Below, piece after piece: positions 51,952 to 60,946 of a stretch of DNA of 64,000 bases. Positions within the stretch are counted from its first letter, which is position 1. Every line of letters starts with the position of its first letter. Origin of the DNA: Anaerolineae bacterium (GTDB taxonomy: Bacteria; Chloroflexota; Anaerolineae; Aggregatilineales; Phototrophicaceae); NCBI GenBank assembly GCA_019912965.1, contig JAIOHM010000022.1, positions 62,001 to 126,000 on the forward strand. The letters run 5' to 3'. The translations under genes and the position numbers were made by a program. A model generated the notes under the pieces. The model was not told the DNA's origin. It searched no databases and saw only the letters and a program-made list of their open reading frames with translations.

Positions 51952-53685
51952 TTACGGAGAAGCGACAGTCCAGGTCTCGACATTCCAATACATCTGGCTT
52001 GGATACGGCGAGAAACCAGCAACTTCATTCTGAGCCGCATAAGTACCATCAATCGCGAACATCGGGACGTAGGTCACATCGTCCTGCATGATCTTCTGAA
52101 TTTGATGATAGATTTCAGCACGGGCCGCCGGGTCACAACCGGGCAAAGCACGAGCCTGATCCATGAGGGCTTCAACTTCTGGATTGTTGTAGGAGTTATT
52201 GTTGCTGCCGCTGCCCACGATGTCGCTGGTGCTGCTGAAGAGCTGGGTACCATCTGGATCATCCGGGTAACCATTACGCCAACCGAGGATGAACGCATCG
52301 AAGGTCTGGCCATCCATAATGTCCAACAGGGTGTTGAAGTCAATCGCCTGGAAGTCAACTTCCATACCGATCTGCTTCAGGGAATCCTGAACAATGGTAC
52401 CAATTGCACCACGACGAGTGTTACCTTCGTTGGTATAGAGGGTAAAACGGAAGGGTGTGCCATCTTCGGCATACATCGCGCCACTCGCAACGCGCGGGGT
52501 CGCGGGATCATTATCGTCGTCAACCCAACCAGCTTCTTCCAGCAGAGCCACAGCAGCTTCTGTGTTGAAAGCAATTGGAGCCAGTTCAGTGTTATAGGCC
52601 CACGAAGCAGGGATGATGGTCGAGGCCATGCGGGTGCCATAACCAAAGACCGCACCTTGGATGATCGAATCTACATCAATCGCCTGGGCAATCGCCTGAC
52701 GGACGCGCACATCACCGAACAACGGGTGGTGACCCTGATCGATCGGATTGCCGCTTTCATCGTAAGCATTCTGCGGGTTGCTGGGGTCAGCATAGTTCAG
52801 CGACAGATAGTCCCAGGCATTGCCAGGGTAGGAGTACGCCTGAACGTCACCTGCATCAGCCGCAGCGAACAGATCGGAACGACGGTTGACCGCCGGATTG
52901 TCGATCACATTGGTTTCACCAGCGAGGAACTGCTCGAACAGAACGGTCTGATCGGGCACAACCTTGTAGACGTAGCCTGTGGGCAAAACTTCACCATTGA
53001 TCGCGCCACCAAAGTTCTGGTTGGCAACCAGGCTGACCTGTTCGCCCGCGCTGAACTGACCGAAGCTGAAGACACCGCCAGCAACCGTTGGGTTCAGGTT
53101 GAATTCGGCTGCATTCAGTTCATTGAAGTCGGCAGGCAGAACATGCGAAGGTACAGGCTGAAGCACACCAGCATTGTTCAACGCCGTGCAGTCCGCAGTC
53201 CCAAACTTCACGACCACGGTGGTTGCATCTGGAGCTTCCACACTTTCGATCACGTCCAGCAGATAAACGGAGGGGGTATCAACCACACCACTGGTAACAG
53301 CATTCCAATAGTACAGAATGTCTGCCGAGGTAATCGGCGTACCATCCGACCAAGTCCAGTCGTCACGCAGCGTGAAGGTGTAGGTTAGACCATCTTCCGA
53401 GATCGTCCAATCCGTTGCCAAAGCAGCCGAATCTTCACCCTTGCGGAACAACGCGGTAGCCGGGTCTACACCCAGAAACGCGGGGAACAAGAACTGCGTA
53501 ATACGAGTTGAGCTGGTATCGCTGGCGAGAATGGGGTTGAAGGTTGCTGGATCGCCACCGAAGTTACCTTCGATGATGATGCCGCCCTCGCCGGGGACAA
53601 CATCTTGCGCCACAGCCGGAACAAGCAATGCTGCTACCAGCACCACTGCCGCGCCGAGGACGAGAAAACGAATCAAATTCTTCAT
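51952..53685 (-). CDS. Peptide/solute-binding protein of ABC importer (SBP family 5)
   Basis: 577 residues. A signal peptide (LVLGAAVVLVAALLVPAVAQ) is followed by an SBP_bac_5 fold: IIIEGNFGGDPATFNPI, LATDWTISEDGLTYTFTLRDDWTWSDGTPITSADILYYW, HPLFGDVRVRQAIAQAIDV, and the C-terminal lobe. No lipobox is present, so the mature protein may be free or held by the signal helix. It is the first gene of the importer and has a structured leader at 53747-53816. The ligand cannot be read from the sequence; oligopeptides are most common in the family. Confidence 0.95.
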   Translation of the reverse strand: MKNLIRFLVLGAAVVLVAALLVPAVAQDVVPGEGGIIIEGNFGGDPATFNPILASDTSSTRITQFLFPAFLGVDPATALFRKGEDSAALATDWTISEDGLTYTFTLRDDWTWSDGTPITSADILYYWNAVTSGVVDTPSVYLLDVIESVEAPDATTVVVKFGTADCTALNNAGVLQPVPSHVLPADFNELNAAEFNLNPTVAGGVFSFGQFSAGEQVSLVANQNFGGAINGEVLPTGYVYKVVPDQTVLFEQFLAGETNVIDNPAVNRRSDLFAAADAGDVQAYSYPGNAWDYLSLNYADPSNPQNAYDESGNPIDQGHHPLFGDVRVRQAIAQAIDVDSIIQGAVFGYGTRMASTIIPASWAYNTELAPIAFNTEAAVALLEEAGWVDDDNDPATPRVASGAMYAEDGTPFRFTLYTNEGNTRRGAIGTIVQDSLKQIGMEVDFQAIDFNTLLDIMDGQTFDAFILGWRNGYPDDPDGTQLFSSTSDIVGSGSNNNSYNNPEVEALMDQARALPGCDPAARAEIYHQIQKIMQDDVTYVPMFAIDGTYAAQNEVAGFSPYPSQMYWNVETWTVASP

Positions 53686-53746
53686 GCTTTACTCCTTACT
53701 AATAACGAAAACTAACTAGACTCCCCAAAACACACTTTGGCGGAGA

Positions 53747-53816
53747 GTCCATATGAACCTTTGCGTTCGTATGGACGTTCGCTATATCACATACTTCGTA
53801 TTGACGCGAAAGGTTC
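53747..53816 (-). promoter_or_regulatory. Structured leader/operator of the binding-protein gene
   Basis: GTCCATATGAAC (53747-53758) pairs with GTTCGTATGGAC (53765-53776), giving a 12-bp hairpin with one mismatch. GAACCTTTGCGT (53755-53766) can instead pair with ACGCGAAAGGTTC (53804-53816), with one bulged base. The two pairings share the same bases and exclude each other. Whether this acts as RNA switch or as protein operator cannot be decided here. The gene starts at 53685, with AAGGAG before it. Confidence 0.5.
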
Positions 53817-53871
53817 AAAACACATGGTAAAGATACCACGAGGCAAGTTTAGCAGGTCGTTGCAAAATAGC

Positions 53872-53928
53872 AAAAAAAACGCCTCTTATTTTGGACATAT
53901 TGCCAGAAATAAGAGGCTTTGGTTTTTG
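53872..53928 (-). terminator. Rho-independent terminator of tRNA-Pro
   Basis: GCCTCTTATTT (53881-53891) and AAATAAGAGGC (53907-53917) form a perfect 11-bp stem with a 15-base loop. On the minus strand it is followed by GTTTTTTTTGC. On the plus strand it is also T-rich (TTTGGTTTTT). Confidence 0.85.
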
Positions 53929-53945
53929 TAGATTCTGCCTGATTG

Positions 53946-54019
53946 TCGGGGCGGCGGGACTCGAACCCACGACCTCTTGCACCCCATGCAAGCGCGCTAC
54001 CAGGCTGCGCCACGCCCCG
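53946..54019 (-). tRNA. tRNA-Pro (anticodon GGG)
   Basis: On the minus strand the acceptor stem is CGGGGCG/CGCCCCG. The D-loop is GGCGCAGCCTGGTAGCGC. The anticodon arm is CTTGC-ATGGGGT-GCAAG with anticodon GGG, and the T-arm carries GGGTTCGAGTCCC. The discriminator base is A; CCA is not encoded. It reads CCC and CCU proline codons, useful given the many proline-rich proteins here. A strong terminator follows. Confidence 0.95.
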
Positions 54020-54109
54020 CAATATCAAACCAAGTATATATGACCACCCAACGGGTCGCAAGGCCAAAATCGAATTTGTCAACATATTGTTGTGACACCG
54101 CCTCGATAG

Positions 54110-54139
54110 TTGCACCCTGCTGCACGATACTACTATACT
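54110..54139 (+). promoter_or_regulatory. Candidate promoter of selD
   Basis: TTGCAC (54110-54115) and TATACT (54134-54139) are 18 bases apart, about 40 bases upstream of the ATG at 54181. Confidence 0.6.
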
Positions 54140-54180
54140 GAGAGATAGAGTTTATACATCTCAAAGGATTCCAAATAATT

Positions 54181-55230
54181 ATGAAACCCATTAAACTGAC
54201 TTCACTGGCAGCCTGCGCAGGTTGAGCAGCCAAACTCGGTCCTGGTGACCTGGCGCAAGTTTTGCGTCCGCTGAACGGGTTATTTCCGCCAACTGCATAC
54301 CCTGCCCTGCTCGTTGGTCTGAATGCGCCCGATGATGCGGCGGTTTATCATCTGGATTCTGAGCGGGCAATTATTTCGACGATGGATTTTTTTCCACCAG
54401 TTGTAGATGACCCCTATGCATTTGGGGCAATCGCGGCTGCTAATGCTTTGAGCGATGTGTATGCAATGGGCGGCGAACCATTGATGGCAATTAATTTGGT
54501 CGCATTTCCAGACGGGCTCGGTATGGAAATATTGACTGAAATCCTGCGGGGTGGTGCTGAAAAGGTGAAGGAAGCCGGAATTGCAATTGCAGGTGGCCAT
54601 ACGGTGACGGATAAAGAACCCAAATATGGACTTGCTGTGACTGGGCTTGTACATCCTGACCACATCATTACTAAAGGTGGGGCACATTCAGGAGATAAGC
54701 TCATTCTAACAAAAGCTCTCGGCACAGGGGTGATTACCACGGCCCTCAAACGCGATCAAGCACATCCTGACCATGTTGAAACCGCTGTTGCCAGTATGAG
54801 CCGGCTGAACCGCGATGCGTCGCGTATTGCCCGACAATTTACAGTCCACGCCATGACCGATATAACAGGTTACAGCCTGCTCGGTCATGGGCACGAGATG
54901 GCACATCTGAGCAATACAGATTTTGAAATCAAATTTGACGCACTGAATTGGTTGCCTGGCGCGACAATTTATGGCCAACAAGATATTTTTCCCGGTGGAA
55001 TGTGGCGTAACCAGGAATATTTTAACCAGTGGGTACAATTTGAGGGAATTTTTACCGAGGCACAGCAGGGGTTGCTCTACGACCCACAAACGTCAGGGGG
55101 GCTTTTGATAGCTGTCGCACCTGAAGACGCCGATCAATTGCTGGCAAAACTCCATAATGCGGGTGAAACGGCAGCAGTTATCGGTCAGGTAAAATCTGGA
55201 AATGGCTTCTTGCAAGTGGCAAACAATTAA
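54181..55230 (+). CDS. selD: Selenide, water dikinase SelD, itself a selenoprotein
   Basis: 349 codons if TGA at 54223-54225 is read as selenocysteine 15. The first residues are MKPIKLTSLAACAG-Sec-AAKLGPGDL, and the Sec stands where other SelD proteins have Cys or Sec in the active-site loop. The rest is standard SelD: NAPDDAAVYHLDSERAIISTMDFFPPVVDDPYAFGAIAAANALSDVYAMGG, IAGGHTVTDKEPKYGLAVTG, DITGYSLLGHGHEMA and LYDPQTSGGLLIAV. A conventional ORF call begins at the TTG at 54262 and loses the active site. SelD makes selenophosphate from selenide and ATP. The presence of this gene implies that SelA/SelB and tRNA-Sec are encoded elsewhere. Confidence 0.95.
54223..54254 (+). promoter_or_regulatory. 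SECIS-like hairpin in selD
   Basis: Directly after the TGA, GCCA (54229-54232) pairs with TGGC (54251-54254), and GGTC (54238-54241) pairs with GACC (54247-54250), with a five-base 5' bulge. The apical loop is CUGGU, 16 bases downstream of the TGA, within the usual distance for bacterial SECIS. A G-G-U in the loop is typical for SelB recognition. Confidence 0.65.
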
Positions 55231-55267
55231 ATTATGTTGAGTAAGAGTAAGAGAAGAGGAAACGGAT

Positions 55268-55699
55268 ATGCCTAACGAACCCAAGAACGCTTATGGCTAC
55301 TCCACCAACTTATTCGTCAGCCGTAAAGCCAGTGGCGACTCTATTGTCATGGGCGGTACAGCCGAAGATTCAGCACGTTGGACGCGCGTCCTTTCGCAGC
55401 GTGCAGCTCAAATGCTTTGGTTTCACCTAACACGCTTCCTCTTTCCAGAAAAATCCGATATGGTAACTGCTCTCGTTACCACTGCCCCCCTACGCGCACT
55501 GGATATGCCGACTATAACTACCCATATGACCGTCGATAAGCTCGAAGATGGCGGCTTTGAAGTGACCGGATGGGTAGGTGAATACAACTGGCTGGTGCGC
55601 CTCCGTGACCATGAAGCCCTCCAATTTTGGACGGCATTGGATATCGCCCTTTATCCCGTCGGCTGGCAAGGGCAAAGTACACCTAACAAATCATCCTAA
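55268..55699 (+). CDS. Unknown 143-residue protein
   Basis: It follows selD after 37 bases, with GAGGA upstream of the ATG. There is no signal or membrane segment. It has a helix-rich middle (ARWTRVLSQRAAQMLWFHLTRFLFPEKSDMV) and a beta-rich end (MTVDKLEDGGFEVTGWVGEYNWLVRLRDHEALQFWTALDIALYP). I recognise no family. Its place between selD and a terminator suggests co-transcription with selD, but a link to selenium is not shown. Confidence 0.7.
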   Translation: MPNEPKNAYGYSTNLFVSRKASGDSIVMGGTAEDSARWTRVLSQRAAQMLWFHLTRFLFPEKSDMVTALVTTAPLRALDMPTITTHMTVDKLEDGGFEVTGWVGEYNWLVRLRDHEALQFWTALDIALYPVGWQGQSTPNKSS

Positions 55700-55725
55700 A
55701 TCGCCCATTACCTTTTATGGAATCC

Positions 55726-55754
55726 AAAGGACTGCCTTCTCGCAGTCCTTTTTG
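55726..55754 (+). terminator. Rho-independent terminator after the 55268 gene
   Basis: AAAGGACTGC (55726-55735) pairs perfectly with GCAGTCCTTT (55742-55751), loop CTTCTC, followed by a five-T run. Confidence 0.9.
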
Positions 55755-55832
55755 CTTAGAATTGCAAAGTGTACTAGTATGCAAAGTGTTTACTGACAGT
55801 TGGTTTTGCGCTAAAAATCGGGAGGTTTATGT

Positions 55833-57959
55833 ATGAGCACATTTCCATCACCAGTCCCCAAACCGACCTCCGCCGGGCAAGGGCAGTTGGCACTTGCCCG
55901 CACCCAGGCTCCTTATATCAATCTCCGTAATGGCCCGGGAACAAACTATCGCGATATTGGCGACATTCGTAATAACACTATGCTAGTTCATTATGCCGCC
56001 TCACGCACACGTGAAGGTTGGGTTTGGATTGAACAAGGCACAGTCGGAGGCTGGGTTTCCAGCGGAGTAATCGGCTTTGAAAATATTGCTGGCCCCGCCC
56101 CCGTCCCACCTCAACAAGCCACCCCTTATGATGGCAAAATCGCCGTCTGGCACTGGAAAGGCGATGTACTTCCCGAAAACACCATTGAAGATGTGGTACG
56201 GAATATTAAAACTGTTGCCCCTAATGTTTCACAGATGTGGATAAAAATCTGTGATGCAACTGGCACCAATGGCGCACAATGGCAGGGATTTTGGGATACA
56301 AAACGTGCACTTGCAATTGATGGCCCGCAAAGCATCGACCGTTGGGTACAGGTACTCAGTCGATATGGTATGGAGTTTCATGCTTGGGCAGTGCCCAAAG
56401 GAACCCATGTCGAAGCCGAAACCAATATTATGATTCAGGCGTGTACCCGTCCGGGCGTCAAATCACTCATCTTGGATGTTGAACCATATGATGGTTTCTG
56501 GCAAGGAGGACGCGACGGTGTTCGGCCTTACATGACCCGCTTGCGGCGCGCCCTTCCCGGTTCATTTCACATTGGTATGTCAGTTGACCCGCGAAAACAC
56601 CACTTCGCTTCCATCTTTCCCCAAGAATGGTTTCCCTTTGTCAACAGCATTCACCCACAGGATTATTGGGCAACCTTCCGACGACCGCCAGAAGAAGTGC
56701 TTCAGGAAACTTACGAAGTCTGGGGTAGTTATGGGCGACCGATTATCCCTGTCTTAGATGGTGATGCTCAACCGACAGATATGAGTACGGCTGTTACCCT
56801 TGCAACCCAACGACATCGGGCAGCAGGGTTGAGTTGGTGGCGTCTTGGAACATTTAGCCCTGCTGGTTGGAAAGTTATCAATACACCCATCAGTGTCGGC
56901 AACCCCACCCCTGTGCCCGGCCCTGAACCAACTGATAACACAGGTCAGGAAATTATCATAAGGCCTTCGGATGCAGGCTTTGCAAATGGAACATACACTG
57001 GAAAACCAGAACTTCAGGAATTTCAGGGGACTTGGGGGTGGAAAGTCTTCTACAAAAATACCGAGCCACAAACCAGCAAAGTCTGGGCACGCTGGTCACC
57101 CGGCATTACCATATCAGGCCGCTACGAAATCGCTGCCTTTGTGTCAGCTCGCCACTCCACCACAACCAATGCCCGATTCAAAATTGCGAATGTTAAAGGC
57201 AGTACAGGCGAAATTCTGGTCAATGTTGACCAATCACGACAGGGCAATCAATGGGTCACGCTTGGCGTTTTCGAGCTTGATCGTGCTACTAACGGCGCGG
57301 GAACAGTGCTACTGAATGATTTAACAGGTGAGACTGGGAAAGAAATTGCTTTTGACGCGCTCCGCTGGCGACAGATCACAACTCCATCCACGCCCGGCGG
57401 CGGACTGCCACCCGGAACCAATCTGGCTGATGGCTATGATTCACCAGTTGGTACTGATACTGAACGACGCGGGACACAAGTTTGGCCGAGCCAGTGGATT
57501 GATGCCAGCCCCTTCGCACAAGTTTACTTCGTTGGCACACCCAGCGAGGCTTATCATACAGGGGCAGATTTGAACCTCCCGCGCGACGCCGACGCCCATA
57601 GCCCGGTCTATTCCTGCGCTAACGGCGTCATTACCTTCGCCAGTCGTCTGCCCACGTGGGGAAATGTCATTATCATCAAGCATGATCCATTAGCAAGCAA
57701 TGGCAAAGTCCTCTACAGTCGCTATGGGCATGTTGAAAACCTGGTGGTCAAAGTAGGAGAGCGTGTCAAACGTGGACAGCAAATCGCTAAGGTAGGAAAC
57801 GCCTTTGGTCGCTTTGCCTACCATCTGCATTTCGACCTCAGCCCCACTACTATTCTGGAAAATCATCCTGAACATTGGCCTGCCAAAAACTTGAAGAACC
57901 TGCTGGCGAACTATATTGATCCCCGCAAGTTCATTCAGGAAAATCGCCCCAAAGCCTAA
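55833..57959 (+). CDS. SH3 / glycoside-hydrolase-like / beta-sandwich / M23 peptidase protein
   Basis: 708 residues in four parts. An SH3-like domain comes first (30-90, INLRNGPGTNYRDIGDIRNNTMLVHYAASR). Next is a TIM-barrel-like region (about 105-350) resembling glycoside hydrolases that act on glycans (LILDVEPYDGFWQGG, HIGMSVDPRKHHF, HPQDYWATFRRP, PVLDGDAQPTDM). A beta-sandwich like the golvesin/xanthan lyase type follows (390-530, GKPELQEFQGTWGWKVFY ... ISGRYEIAAFVSARHS). Last is a C-terminal M23 endopeptidase (YHTGADLNLPRD ... YSRYGHVENLVVKVGERVKRGQQIAKVGNAFGRFAYHLHFD) with its HxH metal site. No signal peptide is visible at the N-terminus (MSTFPSPVPKPTSAGQG), although the domains act on cell walls. 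GGGAGG lies seven bases upstream of the ATG. Confidence 0.85.
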   Translation: MSTFPSPVPKPTSAGQGQLALARTQAPYINLRNGPGTNYRDIGDIRNNTMLVHYAASRTREGWVWIEQGTVGGWVSSGVIGFENIAGPAPVPPQQATPYDGKIAVWHWKGDVLPENTIEDVVRNIKTVAPNVSQMWIKICDATGTNGAQWQGFWDTKRALAIDGPQSIDRWVQVLSRYGMEFHAWAVPKGTHVEAETNIMIQACTRPGVKSLILDVEPYDGFWQGGRDGVRPYMTRLRRALPGSFHIGMSVDPRKHHFASIFPQEWFPFVNSIHPQDYWATFRRPPEEVLQETYEVWGSYGRPIIPVLDGDAQPTDMSTAVTLATQRHRAAGLSWWRLGTFSPAGWKVINTPISVGNPTPVPGPEPTDNTGQEIIIRPSDAGFANGTYTGKPELQEFQGTWGWKVFYKNTEPQTSKVWARWSPGITISGRYEIAAFVSARHSTTTNARFKIANVKGSTGEILVNVDQSRQGNQWVTLGVFELDRATNGAGTVLLNDLTGETGKEIAFDALRWRQITTPSTPGGGLPPGTNLADGYDSPVGTDTERRGTQVWPSQWIDASPFAQVYFVGTPSEAYHTGADLNLPRDADAHSPVYSCANGVITFASRLPTWGNVIIIKHDPLASNGKVLYSRYGHVENLVVKVGERVKRGQQIAKVGNAFGRFAYHLHFDLSPTTILENHPEHWPAKNLKNLLANYIDPRKFIQENRPKA

Positions 57960-57965
57960 CCACAA

Positions 57966-57997
57966 AAAGGGGAGAACGCTCATGCATTCTCCCCTTT
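57966..57997. terminator. Bidirectional terminator between the M23 gene and the sufT-like gene
   Basis: AAAGGGGAGAA (57966-57976) pairs perfectly over 11 bp with TTCTCCCCTTT (57987-57997). On the minus strand TTTTTG follows; on the plus strand only CAGTTTATT follows. Confidence 0.8.
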
Positions 57998-58026
57998 CAG
58001 TTTATTACATTCAACTTTGAACTGTT

Positions 58027-58335
58027 TTAGAACAGTCCCCAATCATCTGCCGCCCCTTCTTCCATCATGCTGGGATCCCACATCTCCAACCCCATCTCAA
58101 TCGTTGCCGGACGCCGCAGATAATTCTGAGCACTGCGCCGGGTCTGCTCCAGTAGTTGCGGCGCATATGGACAGAACGGAGTCGTCATAATCATGGTCAT
58201 GTGTGCCCGGTCTTCATGAATTTCAATGTTGCGAATCAGACCAAGCTCAATAATATTCATCCCGATTTCGGGATCAACTACTTCGCGCAAAGCCTCGCGC
58301 AATCCTTCTTCTGTTACCTGAGTTTGTTCTGTCAT
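58027..58335 (-). CDS. SufT-like / MIP18-family (DUF59) protein
   Basis: 102 residues, a single DUF59 domain: EEGLREALREVVDPEIGMNIIELGLIRNIEIHEDRAHMTMIMTTPFCPYAPQLLEQ. The Cys in TPFCPYAP is the conserved one thought to handle Fe-S clusters or iron. Relatives (SufT, PaaD, CIA2) act in Fe-S cluster maturation. It is divergent from the suf operon and shares its 288-base intergenic region, so joint control is likely. The C-terminus ends DDWGLF, a short acidic-aromatic tail that resembles the end peptides used by CIA clients, though that link is speculative. Confidence 0.88.
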   Translation of the reverse strand: MTEQTQVTEEGLREALREVVDPEIGMNIIELGLIRNIEIHEDRAHMTMIMTTPFCPYAPQLLEQTRRSAQNYLRRPATIEMGLEMWDPSMMEEGAADDWGLF

Positions 58336-58497
58336 GGTTATTTCTTCTCATCTTGCAAACGAATGTGATTGTAGCGTAACACAACGCTGTGTACCCTGTC
58401 AATTTTGACGATGCGGATGATAAATATTCTACGCGTTACATAGGCTTAACTCACGTTAAATTTATATTTCGCAATCAGAACATAATGAATAGCTGAG

Positions 58498-58525
58498 AAT
58501 ATTTATGATGTTAATCATAAATATT
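58498..58525. promoter_or_regulatory. Perfect 12-bp inverted repeat (operator candidate) at the suf promoter
   Basis: AATATTTATGAT (58498-58509) and ATCATAAATATT (58514-58525) are perfect complements around GTTA. The right arm overlaps the first two bases of the -35 hexamer, so bound protein would block or guide RNA polymerase. No T-run follows and it lies upstream of the transcript, so it is a DNA site, not a terminator. Confidence 0.75.
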
Positions 58526-58552
58526 GACTCGGTCTCCTCGGACTGCTATACT
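58524..58552 (+). promoter_or_regulatory. Strong promoter of the suf operon
   Basis: TTGACT (58524-58529) and TATACT (58547-58552) have a 17-base spacer, and TGC precedes the -10, making it also an extended -10. The leader of about 65 bases contains AGGAGG at 58609-58614, 11 bases from the sufC ATG. Confidence 0.85.
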
Positions 58553-58623
58553 GAGGGGGATTTTAAACCTTTGGGTACACAGAAAATTTAACCAGCATAA
58601 AACCTCAGGAGGAAACCGCTGGA

Positions 58624-59394
58624 ATGGGTGCAGCACTCGAAATTCGCAACTTACACGCTTCCATTGAAGACAAACCTATTCTTCGTGGAGTCAATTTAAC
58701 GGTCAAACAGGGCGAAGTTCACGCGCTCATGGGGCCGAATGGTTCAGGCAAAAGCACACTTGCCAATGTTCTGCTGGGTCATCCAGCATATCAGGTAACA
58801 GCCGGTCAGATCATTTTTGATGGTGTCGATCTGCTGGAATTAGATGCCGATGAACGTAGCCGAGCAGGCTTATTCCTCGCCTTCCAGTATCCGGTAGCCA
58901 TCCCCGGTGTGACCCTCGCCAACTTCCTGCGTCAGGCCATTAATTCCCGTATGAAGGCCACTGATCCAAATAGCAAGGGTATTTCCATACCGGAATTCCG
59001 CCGCCTGCTCAAAGCCAAGATGGACTTTTTGCAGATAGATCACAGCTTCGCCGGACGCTACCTGAATGAAGGTTTCAGTGGTGGCGAAAAGAAACGGGCT
59101 GAAATTCTGCAAATGGCGGCTCTTGAGCCGAAAATTTCCATTCTGGATGAAACCGACTCTGGCCTGGATATTGATGCACTTCGCATCGTCGCCGAAGGCG
59201 TCACCAAACTTCTGGGGCCAAATCTGGGAGTGCTGGTGATTACCCACTATCAGCGCATCCTGAACTATATCAAACCCGAATTTGTCCATATCATGTTCGA
59301 GGGTCAGATCGTCGAAAACGGTGGCCCCGATTTGGCGCTCCGTCTAGAAGAATCCGGTTACGACTGGATTCGTGAGAAGTACGGCACAGCCTAA
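58624..59394 (+). CDS. sufC: Fe-S cluster assembly ATPase SufC
   Basis: 256 residues, the ABC-type ATPase of the SUF scaffold. Walker A is GPNGSGKST, the Q-loop region [18 protein letters not shown], the signature [15 protein letters not shown], and Walker [17 protein letters not shown]. It powers SufBCD for building and transferring Fe-S clusters. It leads the operon sufC-B-D-S-U and has a strong promoter with an inverted repeat. The sufB gene starts 11 bases after its stop. Confidence 0.97.
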   Translation: MGAALEIRNLHASIEDKPILRGVNLTVKQGEVHALMGPNGSGKSTLANVLLGHPAYQVTAGQIIFDGVDLLELDADERSRAGLFLAFQYPVAIPGVTLANFLRQAINSRMKATDPNSKGISIPEFRRLLKAKMDFLQIDHSFAGRYLNEGFSGGEKKRAEILQMAALEPKISILDETDSGLDIDALRIVAEGVTKLLGPNLGVLVITHYQRILNYIKPEFVHIMFEGQIVENGGPDLALRLEESGYDWIREKYGTA

Positions 59395-59405
59395 GGAGAA
59401 ACCAC

Positions 59406-60863
59406 ATGGTTGACTTTGAAGAACTGATTCCTAGTGATAAGCAGCTCACCGATGCCGAAACCGCCCTCAAAGGCTTAGGCAACTCGTATGAAGAAACCTA
59501 CGGGTTTCACGATGATGATGTGACCTATTCGTTCAAGAGCCAAAAGGGTCTGAATGCCGAAATTGTGCGCCAGATCAGCGAAATGAAGGGCGAGCCTGCC
59601 TGGATGACTGATTTCCGCCTCAAGGCATACGAAATCTTCCTGAGCAAGCCCACCCCCACATGGGGCGGCGATCTCACTGGCATCAATTACGATGATATCT
59701 ACTATTATGTCCGTGCAACTGATGAGTCAGGACGCACATGGGAAGAAGTACCTCCAGAAATCAAAGACACATTCGACAAACTGGGTATCCCGGAAGCCGA
59801 GCAAAAATACCTCCAGGGTGTCAGTGCCCAATACGACTCTGAATCGGTCTACCACAACATCCGTCAGGATCTGGTCAATAAGGGTGTTATCTTCCTGGAT
59901 ATGGACTCCGCTCTCCGCGAATATCCCGATCTGGTGAAAGAATATTTCAGCACTGTAATCCCGGCAGCAGATAATAAATTTGCCGCACTCAACAGCGCTG
60001 TCTGGTCAGGCGGCTCGTTCATTTACGTCCCCCCAGGTGTGCATGTCGAAATGCCGCTACAGGCATACTTCCGCATCAACACCCAGAATATGGGGCAGTT
60101 TGAACGTACACTCATCATTGTAGATGAAGGCGCATATGTGCATTATGTCGAAGGCTGCACAGCTCCCACTTACAGCTCGGATAGCCTCCACAGCGCTGTC
60201 GTAGAAATCATCATCAAAGAAGGTGGACGCTGCCGTTACACGACCATCCAGAACTGGTCGAATAATGTCTATAATCTCGTCACCAAACGCGCCGTTGCTC
60301 ACAAAAATGCGACGATGGAATGGGTAGATGGCAACCTCGGCAGCAAGCTGACCATGAAATATCCAGCCGTTATTCTGGCGGGCGAAGGTGCACATGGCGA
60401 AGTCCTCTCCATCGCCTTCGCAGGTAAGGGACAGCATCAGGATGCAGGCGGTAAAATCACCCACCTTGCTCCCAATACCAGCAGCCAGATCATCAGCAAA
60501 TCCATCAGTAAAGATGGAGGCCGCGCCAGCTATCGTGGTCTGTTGAAGATTGTCGAAGGAGCGGATAACGTCAAAAGCAATGTGGTCTGCGATGCACTCC
60601 TGCTCGATGACCGCAGCCGTTCAGACACCTACCCCTCTATCGAAGTAGATGCCAAGAACGTCACGATGGGGCACGAAGCCTCGGTCAGCAAAGTTGGTGA
60701 AGATCAACTTTTCTACCTGATGAGTCGAGGATTGAGCGAAGACGAAGCCAATGCGATGGTCGTCAACGGCTTCATCGAACCGCTGGTGAAAGAACTGCCG
60801 ATGGAATACGCTCTCGAACTGAATCGCCTGATTCAAATTCAGCTTGAAGGCACAATCGGCTAA
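59406..60863 (+). CDS. sufB: Fe-S cluster scaffold SufB
   Basis: 485 residues, normal length. The core right-handed beta-helix is clear: [73 protein letters not shown] and [19 protein letters not shown]. Cys residues in VEGCTAP and [14 protein letters not shown] match the sulfur-accepting and cluster-binding positions. It forms the SufBC2D scaffold with the flanking genes. Confidence 0.97.
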   Translation: MVDFEELIPSDKQLTDAETALKGLGNSYEETYGFHDDDVTYSFKSQKGLNAEIVRQISEMKGEPAWMTDFRLKAYEIFLSKPTPTWGGDLTGINYDDIYYYVRATDESGRTWEEVPPEIKDTFDKLGIPEAEQKYLQGVSAQYDSESVYHNIRQDLVNKGVIFLDMDSALREYPDLVKEYFSTVIPAADNKFAALNSAVWSGGSFIYVPPGVHVEMPLQAYFRINTQNMGQFERTLIIVDEGAYVHYVEGCTAPTYSSDSLHSAVVEIIIKEGGRCRYTTIQNWSNNVYNLVTKRAVAHKNATMEWVDGNLGSKLTMKYPAVILAGEGAHGEVLSIAFAGKGQHQDAGGKITHLAPNTSSQIISKSISKDGGRASYRGLLKIVEGADNVKSNVVCDALLLDDRSRSDTYPSIEVDAKNVTMGHEASVSKVGEDQLFYLMSRGLSEDEANAMVVNGFIEPLVKELPMEYALELNRLIQIQLEGTIG

Positions 60864-60946
60864 TATTCTGAAATGAATGGGTAGCCGTTGGGGTAGGTTT
60901 GAACCCACTCCACCTACCCTTAAAACCGATATTGAGGAGACAAACG

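Noticed and set aside
51910..53388. 492-codon open frame on the plus strand
   Set aside because: It lies fully antisense to the binding-protein gene, which has a clear signal peptide and family motifs. The antisense translation shows no domain and arises from codon bias.
54262..55230. selD starting at the TTG at 54262
   Set aside because: The start would remove the active-site loop. The upstream frame with TGA read as Sec matches the family from its first residues.
58498..58525. Fur or SufR box
   Set aside because: The inverted repeat does not fit the Fur 7-1-7 pattern or CAAC-N6-GTTG, so I leave the regulator open.
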